Assembly: GCA_025738555.1 (NCBI GenBank)
Contig: JAOVFP010000014.1
Span: 1,116,001-1,180,000, forward strand
Origin: Cyathus striatus
Taxonomy: Eukaryota > Basidiomycota > Agaricomycetes > Agaricales > Nidulariaceae
Reading direction: 5' to 3'
Length of the DNA: 64,000 bases
This document shows, in pieces, positions 37,801-48,829 of the stretch. Below the pieces are notes generated by a model, which made no database searches, was not told the origin of the DNA, and saw nothing but the letters and a program-made list of their open reading frames with translations. Numbering within the stretch: the first letter of the stretch is position 1; each line of letters starts with the position of its first letter. The translations under genes were made by a program, and so were the position numbers.

Positions 37801-38583
37801 TCAGATACTTACAGACATAACATACACCAATTACCATCAAGGATTTTATTGGTATTGGGGTTCTTGTATGTCTTGTCATGACGGAAAATGAGGCGAACAT
37901 CAGCAGTTAATTCTTCCTTATTATGAGGAAGACTAGCCTGAAGAATATACATTGTCAGTAATTAGAAGTAGAACATAAATAGAACAATGTACTGCATGAT
38001 CGTTATCACCCATTTGCTTCAACTTCTCATATGTAAGATCTGTGTTGTCAGGTCCACTGAGTTCCCTCTCTGTGTCTTCACTCAGTTCCTTTTCGGTGTC
38101 CACCTGAAGTTCCTCGCTAGAAGCAACCAAAGAGGTTTTCTTCGGAGGCTGACATGACGACTTTGGACTTCCAGAAGCAGGGCGCTTCTTCTTCTGTGGC
38201 TTTCTAGCAGCTCTTGAGCTTACTTCAGACTCTGCAGCCTTGCATACACATTGAGAAGGCTTTGGTTTGCGCGTTGAAGTACACACTTTAACGGGAGCCT
38301 TTCCTTTCGTATTTGAGGCTTCAGTTACAGAGTCTTCTGATTCTGAGGGCGAAGCAGTAGCCATCGGAAGGTCATCGTCCTTGTCATAGAAGAACTGTAT
38401 CTCGGACACGTCTTTCAAAGTCCCATCTGCACGCATGGCGCATCCAGCATCAGAGACATTGGAAGAGTGGGGAGAGACATTGGTAGAGCAAGGAACCGAG
38501 TTGGCAGAAGGGCGAGAAACCGAGTTGGTGAGAGAGCGGGGAATGGAGTTGTTGGAGTGGGAGGCGTTGGAAGAGTGAGACAT
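34882..38583 (-). pseudogene. hAT transposase, full length with an in-frame stop
   Basis: It starts at ATG 38583 with a Ser-rich, then basic region (KPQKKKRP). A segment resembling a BED-type zinc finger follows (NWCMLC near 37800, then HxxxH-like residues). The RNase-H-like core has SLTFNLWTSATGDPH, GWITSDGASVN and CMEHAVHLSAKHF, with an acidic insert of Glu/Asp runs at 36480-36600. It ends with the diagnostic hAT dimerisation block YLAIQGSATPSERAFSSGG and LRNxLTPE-like NQLTPEIFGALQIL. Many ~50 bp introns are present. A TGA at 37064-37066 (YSPPD*PNNWEL) interrupts the frame, so this copy is probably inactive unless that stop is spliced out or misread. Confidence 0.87.
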
Positions 38584-39855
38584 GGTAATGTAACTAAATA
38601 GTATTAGCATCGTAATGATAAGGGTAAGTTTGAAATCACATACCTTCTTGAATAGTAGAATTCGCAATAGAACGTTTAACTTGAGTTAAAACCTTGAGGG
38701 CGCAAGCTAGCTTGAGGTTGCACATTATATACCTTTCAGACTGTGTCGGAGCGAGAGTGTTTCAACTTTGAGGATGAGGTGCCATCGGAACAGCTTGAGA
38801 TGACAGATCCAATGCCAGACTCCAAATTACGAGTGGATAATTGTTATGGACAAGTTGCCGTCGCAAATTTCGAGAGTCCGATGCAATTTTTTTGCCAAGA
38901 AGCTGCAGTATTTTTCAGTAGGAGTTGCCATCGTAGAGATCAAATGTCGCCAGAAAGAAATAAGTCCTTAGATCAAGTGCTGAACTCGGAGTCTCAGAGC
39001 AAGAAAGAGTTATCACTGAGTAGTAAGTTTCAAGCAGCTAAGCTGGAATGCCATTGGAACATAAGTGTCAGCCATTCTGATACTTTTTTGCCCTGAAAAA
39101 AAGATTGCCACAATACTTTTTCCAGGGCAAAATGATTGTGCTTTTTTGTATGGGGAATATTGAATAACAATCATATGCAATCATTTGCATATAATGACTG
39201 ATTAGTGGGCTATATTGATACAACAGTCTCTGGACAATCAAAGACAATCAATTGGGAATGTAAGAAGACAATCATTAGCAATCATTTGTATATAATGACT
39301 AATTAATGGACTATATTAATACAGTAGTTTTTGGACATTCAAATGCAATCATTTGAGAATGTAGGGAGACAATCATTGGCAATCATTTGCTGATTAATGG
39401 GCTATATTAATACAATAGTTTCTGGACATTCAACATACTTTGCATTTGTCACATACTTCATGTGCATCACATTTGTCACACATATTCCCGCGCCTCATAT
39501 TTTTCCCACGCATCACATTTGTCACGTTATTCACGCATGTCACGTTCGTCACACATATTCCCGCGCTTCGCATTTGTCACATATATTCCCGCGCTTCGTG
39601 TTTGTCACATACTTCCCACGTGTCACATCTGTCACATATATTCCCGCGCTTCACATCTGTCATATATTTCCTGCGCGTCACGTTCGTCACAGATATTCCC
39701 ACGCATCACATTTGTCACATTCTTCCCGCGCTTCACGTCTGTCACGCACATTCCCACACATCAATTCATCATACATTTCCCACACATCACATATGTGACA
39801 ATTTTCACGCACGTCACGTCTGTCACAATTCTCTCACACTACGCATATATCACAC

Positions 39856-40009
39856 TTGTCACGCTTTAGCGCGTTTGTCACGCTTTAGCGCGTTTGTCAC
39901 GCTTTAGCGCGTTTGTCACGCTTTAGCGCGTTTGTCACGCTTTAGCGCGTTTGTCACGCTTTAGCGCGTTTGTCACGCTTTAGCGCGTTTGTCACGCTTT
40001 AGCGCGTTT
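39856..40009 (+). repeat. 19-bp minisatellite, 8 copies
   Basis: Unit TTGTCACGCTTTAGCGCGT repeated eight times without interruption, in the left arm of the fold-back element. Confidence 0.95.
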
Positions 40010-40140
40010 GTCATGCTTTCATGTGCGTCACGCGTCACGTTTGTCACATTCTTTATAAGCGTTATGCTCTTATGAATGTCACACATCTTGCATCTATTTG
40101 TCATGCTTTTCATGCTCATCACAGTGCATTTGTCATACTT

Positions 40141-41470
40141 TGTATGTACATCATGTATCACATAAGTTACATCTGTTTCTTATGAGTTACACATGCATCA
40201 TATTCATCATGTCTTTCAGGCTTTCATCATGCTTTCACACACTTTATAAGTGTTACTTATATCACATCTTTGAGATGTATAATACATTTCAAGCACATCA
40301 TGCTTGCATGTGTATCATGATTGTGACATGTTGATGGGGTTCCAACAGGTTTATAATGAAATATGTTCTGTACCTTTCATATCCAAGGAATTAGAGCACT
40401 TAGTGATGCCACATTTAACCCATATCTCATTACTTAGCAATGTAATTCAGCCTCTTCCATTGACAAGTCAGTCATTGATTCAGACCCTGTATGACAATAC
40501 TGCATATGACTTTAGAAAAATGGTAGTAAGTTGTTCTTAGGCAAGAAAGGAGAAAAGACAAAGTAGTCTTTCTGAAAAGAGAACAAGAAGAAAAGAAGGT
40601 GATGATGTGGTTGACACCAAACTAAAGAATAGAAAAGCAAGTAATGACCACTGAGCAAGAAAGTGAAGAGAAGTACAGGAGGGGGGTTTCATATGTATGA
40701 ATGGATACTAATATTAAAAGAACTATATAACATAAATCAGAGATGTGTAACACATGACAGTGTAGAAGTGTCATGTAATCATATAGAGTAAGCATATATG
40801 TGACTTAATAATGTGTATTGAAGATATAAGAATAACCAATGGTTAATGCAAGAATCATAATCATTTAATGACTGAGAGATGTGAGTTTAATGTGATGTGG
40901 AATCACATATACTCACCATTCTTTCAGATTTGTTATTTATATGTCATTCTTTCAGTATATGTCCTTTTCTGTTCAGTTGTTAAATATTTCCAAAATATTC
41001 ATTTCTATCATAATGATCTCATCATATCTCATATCCAGACTAACCATTATAGTTTTTACTTTTTCATTTAATTACATCTCTAGTCCTGATTATTAAACAT
41101 TATATCATTCCATTTCCAAAATTTATGCTCTGTCAGTGGGAGTAAGACTTCAACTACATATACACTCTACATTTTTCATTCTAGTTTCTTATTACCACCA
41201 CACTTCTGTAACTTTCTAATTGTTATTTTCCATCTTACAATCTCCAATTCTACAAGTACATATTGTTTCCTCTGCATGTATAATTCACTCTATACTGTTA
41301 AATACTTACTCCACTCTCATGACAACTTGATTAGCAGTAGAGACAGAAAATCTGATGTAATTGGAAAGCATGATATTTGTGAAAAAGTTGCAATGCACTT
41401 CAAAAATGTGACATGCATGAAAAACACATAATGCATTTATATGTAACATATGTGAAAAGTGTGACATGCA
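40141..41470. other. Spacer of the fold-back element
   Basis: AT-rich, with scattered CACAT/GTGAC motifs fading from the arms. No gene or transposase recognised. Confidence 0.5.
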
Positions 41471-41593
41471 TGCAGATCGTCACAGCGTGACGCGCCTCAG
41501 AGACGTGACACGCGTGACGAGTGTGAAATGCGTGACAAATAGATGTGAGATGTGTGACATGCATAAGAGCATAATGCTCATAAAGAACATGAT

Positions 41594-41804
41594 AAACGCA
41601 CTAAAGCGTGACAAACGCGCTAAAGCGTGACAAACGCGCTAAAGCGTGACAAACGCGCTAAAGCGTGACAAACGCGCTAAAGCGTGACAAACGCGCTAAA
41701 GCGTGACAAACGCGCTAAAGCGTGACAAACGCGCTAAAGCGTGACAAACGCGCTAAAGCGTGACAAACGCGCTAAAGCGTGACAAACGCGCTAAAGCGTG
41801 ACAA
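41594..41804 (-). repeat. 19-bp minisatellite, 11 copies (mirror of 39856-40009)
   Basis: The same unit inverted: ten exact copies plus one variant (GCACTAAAG). The copy-number difference between arms shows slippage after the palindrome formed. Confidence 0.95.
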
Positions 41805-43118
41805 GTGTGATATATGCGTAGTGTGAGAGAATTGTGACAGACGTGACGTGCGTGAAAATTGTCACATATGTGATGTGTGGGAAATGTATGATGAATTGAT
41901 GTGTGGGAATGTGCGTGACAGACGTGAAGCGCGGGAAGAATGTGACAAATGTGATGCGTGGGAATATCTGTGACGAACGTGACGCGCAGGAAATATATGA
42001 CAGATGTGAAGCGCGGGAATATATGTGACAGATGTGACACGTGGGAAGTATGTGACAAACACGAAGCGCGGGAATATATGTGACAGATGTGACACATGGG
42101 AAGTATGTGACAAATGCGAAGCGCGGGAATATGTGTGACGAACGTGACATGCGTGAATAACGTGACAAATGTGATGCGTGGGAAAAATATGAGGCGCGGG
42201 AATATGTGTGACAAATGTGATGCACATGAAGTATGTGACAAATGCATGTTGAATGTCCAGAAACTATTGTATTAATATAGCCCATTAATCAGCAAATGAT
42301 TGCCAATGATTGTCTCCCTACATTCTCAAATGATTGCATTTGAATGTCCAAAAACTACTGTATTAATATAGTCCATTAATTAGTCATTATATACAAATGA
42401 TTGCTAATGATTGTCTTCTTACATTCCCAATTGATTGTCTTTGATTGTCCAGAGACTGTTGTATCAATATAGCCCACTAATCAGTCATTATATGCAAATG
42501 ATTGCATATGATTGTTATTCAATATTCCCCATACAAAAAAGCACAATCATTTTGCCCTGGAAAAAGTATTGTGGCAATCTTTTTTTCAGGGCAAAAAAGT
42601 ATCAGAATGGCTAACACCACTCATTGGAAAGATAAATGACAAAAGGGCTGTCACTCAGATAACCTAATGGCCGTCGGAAAGATTAAAGTTGGGTCACTGG
42701 GTGTTGGATTGAGGAGGAACAGAGCAGGAGGAGCATCTTTCTGCATGAAGACTCAGAGCTTTCATATTATGTCATTGTGTTGACAACTGTATGCTGTGCA
42801 GTAGTTACATCTAAAGGCACCGCCAAACAAGCAAATATTTGCGGCAGTTTACTATGACCCTTACATTGTATTTAGAATACTTTTACAATGTTCAGCAACA
42901 TACATTCTAATGTAGAAACTAAAAAAAAAGTACACTTCAGCTCACATTCGAACAGGTTCGAACAGGTTCGAACCCGTTCACAGATTTCCAATATTAGGAG
43001 AACCGAAAACCAAACAATGGGTTCAGTTCTACTGAAATGTCTGAACGTTGAACTGAACTTACATCCAGTTCAGCTAAGGTTCGAGTTTGAACCGAACATC
43101 GACATCACTAGTAATTGG

Positions 43119-44705
43119 ATTCATATCAAGTGCAGGCGGTGCAGGGGGAGGAGGGGGAGAAACAGGTTTATGTAACACAGGTCTTCGATCTTCGGTATTG
43201 GCAACCATACTCCTGTGTACAGGCAATGGCAGGGGGCAGATGTTGAGATACATAGCTTTACATCAAGTTTTAGTAGATACCCACTGAATGAATCTGATAC
43301 ACTTCTTTGTAAATTCACTGAATTCACATCCAGTGACAACTCATGAGGAGAGTGACAGTGAGGGCATTGACGGTATAGAGGCTTGGGGATTATAGGACGA
43401 CTGGTGAGGCAGGGGGGTTGCATAATGCTGCAGACGATGATGAGAACATCATCACTACAATATTTGGTTTCAGAAACTGTACACATCAAAGGAAAAATAT
43501 TTCAGATATTACATAACTGCAGCGGATCAACTCAACCAAAGGGTGGGCAGGAAAGAGGAGCAAGAAGCAGGAGAGCGATGGGCAGGTGATCACGATGATG
43601 AGGGAAGGGGGATGAGCAACTATGGTGAATGGGTGGTTGCAGGCTGCGAAGGGAGGGCGCACAGGCATTGGCAGTGACTAGCTGCAGTTATCTGAATGCC
43701 TGGCCAGCACGGCCAATGAAGCAACCTGTTGGAACTTGGGGAGTGCAGGCCTAGATACACAGTAGAAGACAAATGAAAGACAAAAGAGCATATGAAAGGA
43801 ATCAAAGGAAGGGAACATGAAGGGAGCTTGCAAGTGCCAGATGGCAGCCATGGGAAACATCACGTGCAGGTTGAAAAGTGGAACCCATTTTCACCTGTGA
43901 GAGACCTTGACAAGCAAGGTAATTCTGTATCAAATTTATAGCCACCTTATCAATATATGCAGACAGTGGCAATTTGTGTGAGCATGCTTATATCAAGGCA
44001 CATATATATTTGTACCACAACATTGACCATTCTATCACTATATTCATTTCATGCATATGAGGCTGAAACTTGTGAGGAGTGTCTGTAGCATGAGCCTAGG
44101 TATCAATGGATAAAATTGTGAGAACTTGTAAATTTTGTATTGTATGGATGTATCTAAAAAACTATACCCAAATAGGCTTTTATTTGCCTATATTTATTCA
44201 CAAAAAATCTCAATTACATTGAGAGTGAACATGAGCATGATAAGTTAAACTTATATATTTATGCTCAACACACATAGGTCCTTTCACATTGAGCACAAGT
44301 TGAAAGTGAACCTGAATAAGCATTAGTACTATACTTCTATGTTCTTAGCCAAGATTACTGTATTTTCATGCTCACTTTCATACTCACAAACATTGAGGCA
44401 TGAAAGCTATTAGTGACTGAGTGTGAAAAATTAAATTTACTAACCCTGTGTATATGGTAAAATTACGAGTATAAAAATGAGCATAAACTGTATATTTTAT
44501 AATTTTAATTACTCTGCACTACCGATGTGCATCAAACCACTTGGTAGTACGGCATAGATCACTACTTTATGTCTATTGGTATTGACACAGGCCTTTAATT
44601 ATGTTCTTACACTGTAAAAATGAAATTAAAAACATATGACTATGACAGAATATCTATGCTATCGTTTCCTATTCTAATTCTTATGTCTTACATTAGTACT
44701 CAAGT
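43119..44705. other. Right interior of the outer element
   Basis: The first ~50 bp read KPVSPPPPPAPPALDMN on the minus strand and fit the Pro-rich part of the 5-phosphatase-like pseudogene interrupted by the hAT. The rest is AT-rich without a recognised gene. Confidence 0.45.
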
Positions 44706-44847
44706 AGATTGGATTCAATTAAATCCTTAGCCGAAATCCTGCCTGAACAGAAGGCATCTAAGCGAGTATCTAAGCAGATTGCTGCAAAGCCAAAGACCGG
44801 AGCTCAAATACTTTGACGTAGTCGAGTGTGGTTGTCCAGCTTTCCAT
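44706..44847. repeat. Right TIR of the outer element
   Basis: Inverted partner of 29299-29440. Confidence 0.85.
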
Positions 44848-45053
44848 AACATCGTCAAATGTGCTTGTGGATGAATTTTCTCAGATCCCTTTGGGCTGTA
44901 GGCACCTGCCCACTCTTTCGGTGGAAGGCTATCTATTGGTTGTGTGTCCCTCGCCAATGAAAACAATGAATACTGCTGCAAGAGTCGAATTAGGAAGAAA
45001 GAAGCTTCCTGATATACATACTATACAAAGCATTAGACAAAAATGATGTTGGG
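44848..45053 (-). pseudogene. P450 copy, right fragment
   Basis: Matches 59031-59240 of the intact P450: the exon encoding [18 protein letters not shown] and SSFSLARD. Together with 28930-29298 it reconstitutes the 3' end of a second P450 copy; the heme-binding exon and everything upstream is absent. Confidence 0.87.
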
Positions 45054-45327
45054 TGCATGTGAGGTGGGTGGCAGATATGTAAATTTAGACTTCAGACTAC
45101 TTACTTCTGTATTAAGTATACACTTTTTAAATACTCACAATATATGGTAGATGATTTCTTGAATGTTGTGGAGGAACCTGGAAACATTAGTGTTTTGTCA
45201 CTTCATGATGCTGTACCAAAAGGAACAGAAGTAATAATCCTAAAATTAAACTTAAGACCTGAATAAAGTAACAATATTCCATAAATATGTACAACAATCC
45301 TATTATTACCCACTATGTGCTTCATAC

Positions 45328-48014
45328 TCAATGCATGCAACAGGTTCTGGTAGGGCAAAATGATAAGATTGGATCTGAACTGCAAAAGTATACCTCATAA
45401 CCATAGTTTCCCTTCTGGGTTGAGTGTTTTGCTTTCTTGAATGCCCTCTCCCATGAATCAATAATAGTTCCAGGAATATCTGGTGATTCCTATGAAGGTA
45501 TTAAAACAATTTAGTACATACAAGAATCTAAACACTTACCTTAAGCCATACCAACAAGTAGTGCTCAGCTTCATGTGTAAGATTCCTGTTGAATCTTTCA
45601 TCATAGTAGCAAAACTGTGATGCAATCTCTAGACTTGTCAAAAGTGCAGGGGTTGGAGATGGATTTATATAGTTCAGGACACTTGTCCAGATGTACATAT
45701 ACTGATCTGGTGAGTCTGCCCAATTGAGAAACCATCTTTGATTAGAAATAATAGAAGCATATGCATTAGCAAAATCATCTGGTGTGCAATGGAAGGGTCC
45801 TGAATACTGCCTGTGACCGAGAAATAATTTTAATGTCGCCCTATCCATGGAACATATGTACTTTTTAAAATTCACAAGTCCCTGTATTGATCCCACAATA
45901 AGACCCATGTCTTCTAGCAGCCAGTGAAATACCTGTTCATAGAATTGCCATCCAAATATAGCATGGTGTACAAGCAGCCATTTTAGTAGAGGATCATTGT
46001 TGTATGTCTGACAGTGTTTGCACCACATAGGAAACAATATTCTTTCTTTCACATATGTGAAAATTGTGTCAGCTATAGCACTTTTCTGAAACTGTGATAG
46101 TAGGCATTATTAAAGATGCATATGTTCCCAATCTGATAAGAAAAATGACATACTGTAAAACAAAACCTGTTACACATGATTTTTGATAGACACAGGAGAT
46201 ATTCTTCCAATATTGAGCCTTCCTTTACAAGATATTTGAATGTTCGTGTTACTTCAGCTGGCAAATGGTCATTGAGTAGTCCCAAAGTGTTCAAAGCTTT
46301 GTGAAGCTTCTCGCTATGTAAATAACATTGTGGCAACTCAAAAAAAAAAATCTGAAAAGCAAAATCAAACTCCTCCAGTTTTGTAAAGGAACTTGCAGAA
46401 TCATGATGGTGAAACCATAGAAAACAGGCATAAATCCAACCAGCTAAATAGTATTACTATGTGCTATTAATAGTAGTTCAAGCAAATAATCAACTTACCA
46501 TGCTCTTCTTCTGTTTCATAGCTATGTTTACTCATGAATTTCAAGCATGCTTGAGCTGCATTACCCTGCAACATTTCCTCATCCATGTAAAAGTTTTGAG
46601 ATCGTTCCTTCTTCATTAAAAAATCTTGAAATGACTTATGGTAAAACTGTATCTTCAAGTTATGTCTAAAAGAACCAGATCCAACATTGAGTTCTATGAG
46701 GGAGTGAAGCTGATTTAATGCTAAAAATGCTTCTCCTCGAGGGAGGTCCAACAGTTGTTCCACCACAAGAAGCAGCCGATGTTGATTGCAACTGATGGCA
46801 GTAATAATTTCGTGACTTATATTTTGTTCCAGGTCTTTGAACAAGCAATTATCTGAGAGTTTCATGATGATAATTATATATCCCAGCACCTTCATGGTTC
46901 CTTTTGGATCCAGTACTCTGGATAAAATTTCATGGTACAGAAGGTCAAGCTCTGCCAGAGGTTCAGAGCTAACACTCCTCCAGATTCCAAGAACAATTTC
47001 CAGTTGTGCAGCAGGATTATGATTAGGGTCTGATATAAATTTCATAATAGTTGCTGCATAAATGAACTGTCCTGAAGATCGCTCAACAAGTTTCTCTATG
47101 GTTTCTGGAGATGGCCATGGTCGAGGAACTGATTGAAGGGCCATTTTGAACCAGGGATTATTTAAAACTCTAGAAAATCCACTTTGTAAGACTGTGCGGA
47201 TGTCCTGAGAGGTGTCTGGAAAACAATCCAGTGAGATTATTTGAGTTGAAAAAATTATTTCCTTCATATCAAAGGCTTCTTGTAGATGAAGTTCGGGTCG
47301 AGTAGTGATGAAAAATCCAAGTGGAAATTTCTCGTAACGCACCACCCTTGCAAGAAACTTTAGGACTGAGACTTGCATCATCCAGTCAACACATTCATCT
47401 AGCCCGTCGATTACAATAGCTGTGAATTTTAGTTCTTCCCTAGATATCGAAAGGCATGGCTTCAAAATAAGCATTCGAAATTGATCCTCCAATGGTTTAT
47501 TGATGATATCTGGATTATGTTGTATCGCTGCTAAAATGTATAGGCGGAGACTATCATTCGCTTTTGCAAGCTGATAAGCGATGGTAGTGATGAGCTTGGT
47601 TATATTGTTTCGGTATGAATCACTCCTCCAGAAAAAGAAGCTAGCGCCTAAGAGTCCTTCTTCTGCGGCTTGCTGGCACATGGAACGCGCTATGCAAGAC
47701 TTTCCGGCACCTGCTGGTCCATGTAGTATCATGATGCCTGTCTCTTTATTGGGTAGTTTTATCCAATAATGAATGTTGCTAAGAAGATGTGTGTGCATGT
47801 CTGGGTGACATTTCGGGGCATCATCCTGAACCTTCGTATCATGAGATGCACCCCGTGCTACATATCAATAAAGGTCTTGCATTCCTTGTTCTTTTTGTAA
47901 GTATAAATCGCTTGAGTGTGATGGGGTCAATATACCTGCTGCTATCACATTATTATTCACAAATTGCGCTCCATATATATTGAAATCGTGTGCGTTGTCG
48001 AAAAACGAGTACAT
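45328..48014 (-). pseudogene. NACHT NTPase, NLR2 (damaged paralogue of NLR1)
   Basis: Colinear with NLR1 over its whole length, including exon-intron layout and C-terminal exon (PDIPGTIIDSWERAF..KGNYGY.VYFC). Walker A is GPAGAGKS, Walker B IVIDGLDEC. The ATG at 48014 opens MYSFFDNAHDFNIYGAQFVN, but TGA at 47875-47877 stands where NLR1 has CGA (LY*YVARGAS versus LYRHVARGAS). A start downstream (HPDMHTHLLSNIH) would still give a protein with the whole NACHT domain. The third exon junction near 46070-46160 is also diverged. It is adjacent to the broken P450 copy. Confidence 0.85.
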
Positions 48015-48829
48015 GTTGCTGTGAGAAGAGGGACGTTCTGTGTGTTGTATGGTTCACAAGCAGTCGTTTATATGCCAGTTATTGGAGCGCCAATCATACT
48101 TTGGATGAATGGTGGTGTATATGAGTTCACAGCAAGTGCTCACCATATGAAATCGCCGCATGTTAATCATGATCAAGAGAAGATATAATGACAATGAATT
48201 TGTCATGAACTCACTATTCTTCTGGCATCATTGGTCTATATGTTACAACGGAGAAGATTTTGCCAAAGAATGGGCTCCTATTGTCAGGTAAGCTGTTGAT
48301 GCGAAGTCGATGGGAATGAGCGGGCACCAGGCATAAAGCCCATTCCTATTCCCCTATGTTTTATTGTCATAACACGTCATTAAGAAGTGTATAAGAACGA
48401 GCGAGTATAGTACTTACTACTGGCTGCAATAAGGCTCACAACCTCACGTAGTTTGTATTTGGAATGGCGACAGTGGTGATTAGGATGGGCTGGAAGCTTT
48501 GCCATGTGATTCGATGATCATGATTATCCCGGCCCTCTGGACCTCAAGATGCAAGCATATCTTTCATTCATATACGGTATTATTGAGTTATACCAGAAAG
48601 TTTCAAGAGGAAATGCCATTCAGCGAATTTAAAGTCACAGATAGAGAATCAGCAGTGATGAAGAGTTTTTAAGAACTCTGTACTTTTATATACTCTAAAA
48701 AACAATAAGCAACCTCGATTATTACTGATATTTAGGAAGAACCCACTCACCTACCCCCAGTAATACATAATAAATAAGGACGTACAAGAGTAAGACAGTA
48801 AACAAGATGTTGAAGTGGAACTTGACAGA
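48015..48829. other. Intergenic region upstream of NLR2
   Basis: The first ~160 bp resemble the NLR1 upstream region. No gene seen in the remainder. Confidence 0.45.

Larger units (their letters stand above)
39065..42617. mobile_element. Fold-back element: ~1.1 kb inverted arms, nested in the hAT
   Basis: The left arm (39065-~40140) and right arm (~41470-42617) are near-identical in opposite orientation, starting GTGT.AGCCATTCTGATAC. The outermost ~350 bp holds runs such as GCAATCATTTG. The remainder is made of diverged repeats of CACATATTCCCGCGCTTC / TTTGTCACAT and a 19-bp minisatellite. The 1.3 kb centre has no gene. No clear target duplication was found; ATTGGAA(C/A).ATAA flanks both sides, but a related motif recurs elsewhere in the hAT. 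Long mirror-image frames across both arms are repeat artefacts. It resembles Foldback-type elements in structure. Confidence 0.85.
33668..43110. mobile_element. hAT transposon, 9.4 kb
   Basis: Ends TAGTGATGTC (33668) and GACATCACTA (to 43110) are inverted and flanked by the perfect 8-bp duplication GTAATTGG (33660-33667 and 43111-43118). The 8-bp duplication, short TIR and internal hAT transposase fix the superfamily. Subterminal regions carry repeated GGTTCAGGTTCG-type motifs on both sides (33690-33830 and 42950-43090). It carries an F-box/LRR fragment and a nested fold-back element. Confidence 0.93.
29299..44847. mobile_element. Large composite TIR element inserted in a P450 pseudogene
   Basis: The left end ATGGAAAGCTGGACAACC (29299) recurs inverted at the right end (complement ending 44847). 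The match continues inward for about 140 bp (for example TTTGAGCTCCGG, GGCAGGATTTC) with scattered mismatches. The flanks are TACATCGT (29291-29298) and AACATCGT (44848-44855). The intact P450 locus has one TACATCGT followed by CAAATG (59040), which proves the empty site. The element is 15.5 kb now, or about 6.1 kb without the 9.4 kb hAT inside it. It carries a 5-phosphatase gene fragment and no transposase of its own that I could find. Confidence 0.87.

Noticed and set aside
39397..39907. Long overlapping open frames rich in CHI/SHT residues, mirrored at 41753-42285
   Set aside because: All three frames are open on both arms because the repeat unit lacks stops; this is the signature of a satellite-like repeat, not of a protein.
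39050..42640. ATTGGAA(C/A).ATAA direct repeat as target duplication of the fold-back element
   Set aside because: It is separated by a few bases from the right TIR, and similar GCC(A/G)T(C/T)GGAA motifs recur at 38787 and 42668, so it may be a hAT subterminal repeat.
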